Below the pieces are notes generated by a model. That model was not told where the DNA came from. It saw only the letters and a program-made list of their open reading frames with translations, and ran no database searches. A stretch of DNA of 7,076 bases, taken from assembly GCA_964478455.1 (NCBI GenBank), contig CAYZJD010000252.1:1-7076 (forward strand). The letters run 5' to 3'. Source of the stretch: CAYZJD01 sp964478455. GTDB taxonomy: Bacteria; Acidobacteriota; Terriglobia; Bryobacterales; Bryobacteraceae. Below are positions 5,578 through 7,076 of the stretch, in pieces; positions within the stretch are counted from its first letter, which is position 1, and the number at the start of each line of letters is the position of its first letter. Position numbers and translations under genes: made by a program.

Positions 5578-6654
5578 TTACGGGAGGACGCTCTTCTGGA
5601 TCTGGAGGGCGAGCGGCTCGAGGTTGGCTGCTTCAAGATTGGCCATCAAGGCGACGACGAGCCCCTCCTTCGGCCACAGAAGCAGCAACGTGGAGACTCC
5701 TTGCTGCGCGCCGCTGTGCCCGACCCAGCGCTGGCCGCCGCGTTCGGTGATCTGCCAGCCGAGACCGTAAGGGGTGGGCGATCCGTTTCGCCTTTTCTGG
5801 CGGACGAACATCTGCTCGGCGGTCTCCTTCTTCAGCAGGGTACCGCCGGTGAGGTGGATGGCGAACTCGACCAGGTCTTCGGCGGTCCCGCACAAACCGC
5901 CGCCGGGAATCTTGTTGCTCGTATCCGCCAGGGCGCAGTTCTGGAGCCCGTCGCCGAGGATCTTCCGGTAGCCGCGGGCGCGGTTGGGGATGACGGTGAA
6001 CACGTCATCCACCTGCGTGCGCTCCATTCCGGCCGGCTGGAACACGTTCTGGCGGAGGTACTCGATGAACCTCATGCCGGCCGCGGTTTCCACCGCCACG
6101 CCGAGCAACGCGTACCCGTAGGTGGAATAGTGGAACCGCGTGCCAGGCTCGAAGAGCAAGGGATCGTCCTTGAACACCCGAAGAGGCTCGATCAGGTCGC
6201 GGTAGTGCCGGGTGCTGTACAGCTCGGACGCCTCCCGGTAATGGCGGACGCCGCCCTGATGGCACAGCAGGTGACGCACCGTCAAGGGCCATTGCTTCTT
6301 GGGATAGTGCGGGACGTACTTCTGGATCGGCGCGTCGAGGTCCAGCTTGCCCTTCTCGGCGAGCTGCATCACCGCCACGGCGGTGATCAGTTTGGAAATC
6401 GATCCGAGACGGAACACCGTGGCGGTCTTCACGGGGACATAGTTCTCGACGTCGGCGATGCCGAAGCCGTTGGCCCAGCGCAGACCGCTGCCCAGCGCCA
6501 GCGCCACCGAGACGCCGGGGATGTTCTGCCGGGACATCTCCGACGAGACGGCGCGCTCAACTTCGCGGACCTTGGCCGGTTCGAGGCCCGTCTGCGCCCG
6601 CGCGCCCGCGCACGCGGCCAGGGCGGTCAGCATGACCGGCGCGCGCAAGCTCAT
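5578..6654 (-). CDS. Exported class C beta-lactamase-related serine hydrolase, LACTB-like
   Basis: A 358-aa serine hydrolase of the beta-lactamase/PBP-fold family (PF00144 type); members include esterases, peptidases and LACTB. I chose the ATG at 6654: it overlaps the upstream stop as ATGA, has AAGGG seven bases before it, and gives a signal peptide. That peptide, MSLRAPVMLTALAAC then AGARAQ, allows cleavage after A20 or, since LAAC fits a lipobox, lipidation at C15. The catalytic motif is GSISK with nucleophile S85 and K88. The second motif is HYSTYGYALLG (Y176), with Thr in place of the usual Asn of YxN, as in LACTB. The third is GHSG (H313-G315). LTVRHLLCHQGGVRHY (125-140) also resembles LACTB, and NKIPGGGLCGTAEDL (247-261) is typical of the wider family. 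It probably acts in the periplasm or at the outer surface. True beta-lactam hydrolysis is unlikely to be its main role; the natural substrate is unknown. Confidence 0.92.
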   Translation of the reverse strand: MSLRAPVMLTALAACAGARAQTGLEPAKVREVERAVSSEMSRQNIPGVSVALALGSGLRWANGFGIADVENYVPVKTATVFRLGSISKLITAVAVMQLAEKGKLDLDAPIQKYVPHYPKKQWPLTVRHLLCHQGGVRHYREASELYSTRHYRDLIEPLRVFKDDPLLFEPGTRFHYSTYGYALLGVAVETAAGMRFIEYLRQNVFQPAGMERTQVDDVFTVIPNRARGYRKILGDGLQNCALADTSNKIPGGGLCGTAEDLVEFAIHLTGGTLLKKETAEQMFVRQKRRNGSPTPYGLGWQITERGGQRWVGHSGAQQGVSTLLLLWPKEGLVVALMANLEAANLEPLALQIQKSVLP

Positions 6655-7076
6655 GCCGAAACCCTTGCGACGAGCAGCCAGGCGAGGATGCCCGTGCCGA
6701 TCATGACCGCGAAAGCCGCCGCCAGCCGCCGCGTGAAGGCCCACCCGGCCGCTGACAAGGCGAGCGCCGACTTGAGGACGGCATTTGCGGCCAATGCGAG
6801 GATGACGGCCAGGGCGCCGGCGGCCGGCGCGATTCCGCCTTTGGCGGCGAAATCCGCCGTCGAGACGGCGACGGCGTCCACATCGACCGAACCGCCAAGC
6901 GCGCTGGAGAGAAGGAAGCCGCCCTCGCCAAAGCCCGCGGCGGCAACGCGGGTGACGAGCAGAATCAAGGCGAACAGGCCGCCGAACTGGAGCGCGGGGA
7001 GCAGGCGGAACGGGTTGCGCAGCCCGGCGACTCCGGCGCCGGCCTGGCGCTGGGGCTGCTTGCGGCGCGCGACGCC
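6651..7076 (-). CDS. MgtC/SapB-family membrane protein with DUF4010 domain, C-terminal end, 5' part outside window
   Basis: The minus-strand frame is open from the window edge to the TGA at 6653-6651, giving 141 residues of a protein that starts outside. I recognise the C-terminal DUF4010 region found after an N-terminal MgtC/SapB domain in proteins of about 400 aa: RNPFRLLPALQFGGLFALIL near the edge, then LLSSALGGSVDVDAVAVS, which resembles the family's SALxGLxDVDA motif, then a hydrophobic segment with LAANAVLKSALAL and a final one ending AWLLVARVSA. About three membrane-spanning stretches are present, so it is an inner-membrane protein. The function of this family is not established; MgtC relatives are linked to Mg2+ stress and virulence. 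The stop overlaps the serine hydrolase start (ATGA), so the two are probably co-translated. An internal Met at 6968 is not a likely start, because conserved sequence continues upstream of it. Confidence 0.78.
   Translation of the reverse strand, partial: GVARRKQPQRQAGAGVAGLRNPFRLLPALQFGGLFALILLVTRVAAAGFGEGGFLLSSALGGSVDVDAVAVSTADFAAKGGIAPAAGALAVILALAANAVLKSALALSAAGWAFTRRLAAAFAVMIGTGILAWLLVARVSA

Noticed and set aside
6655..6744. Upstream start for the serine hydrolase (30 extra codons)
   Set aside because: The extension lies within the DUF4010 coding sequence and would bury the signal peptide. The ATGA overlap start is better supported.

Overview
This is a GC-rich bacterial chromosomal window with tightly packed genes, short intergenic gaps and many exported proteins. 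The mix (an amidohydrolase with a signal peptide, a Tat-signal TIM-barrel protein, an exported LACTB-like serine hydrolase, an MgtC/DUF4010 membrane protein) resembles Acidobacteriota such as Solibacter/Bryobacter relatives. That placement is an impression from gene style, with no rRNA marker to support it.

Left part, plus strand (1-3482): a nucleoside-salvage operon. It holds the C-terminal three quarters of a concentrative nucleoside transporter (NupC/CNT family), a trimeric-type purine nucleoside phosphorylase, a tetrameric-type cytidine deaminase, and an MtaD-like adenosine/methylthioadenosine/S-adenosylhomocysteine deaminase-family amidohydrolase with an added N-terminal signal sequence. 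The joints are a 4-nt GTGA overlap, a TGAATG abutment and a 17-nt overlap, so the four genes are probably co-transcribed and translationally coupled. Together they would import nucleosides, deaminate cytidine and probably adenosine-type purine nucleosides, and phosphorolyse 6-oxopurine nucleosides to base plus ribose-1-phosphate. The operon promoter lies outside the window.

Middle, plus strand (3521-5164): two apparently separate genes. The first is a flavin-reductase-like FMN-binding split-barrel protein, whose start is fixed by a good sigma70-type promoter and a ribosome binding site. The second is a Tat-signal protein with an aldo/keto-reductase-like barrel, preceded by a hairpin and a -10-like element.

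Right part, minus strand (5425-7076): an initiator tRNA (CAU anticodon, CCA encoded) with its own closely placed promoter, then an exported class-C-beta-lactamase-like (LACTB-like) serine hydrolase that overlaps by ATGA the end of an MgtC/SapB-DUF4010 membrane protein running off the window edge. The plus- and minus-strand blocks converge on a 260-bp stretch (5165-5424) in which I see no supported gene.

The most unusual signal is in the initiator tRNA. It has T at position 1 facing A72, a Watson-Crick pair where bacterial initiators normally have an unpaired C1/A72, and its promoter sits so close that the primary transcript may start at or next to the mature 5' end. I saw no CRISPR array, insertion sequence, phage gene or defence system.
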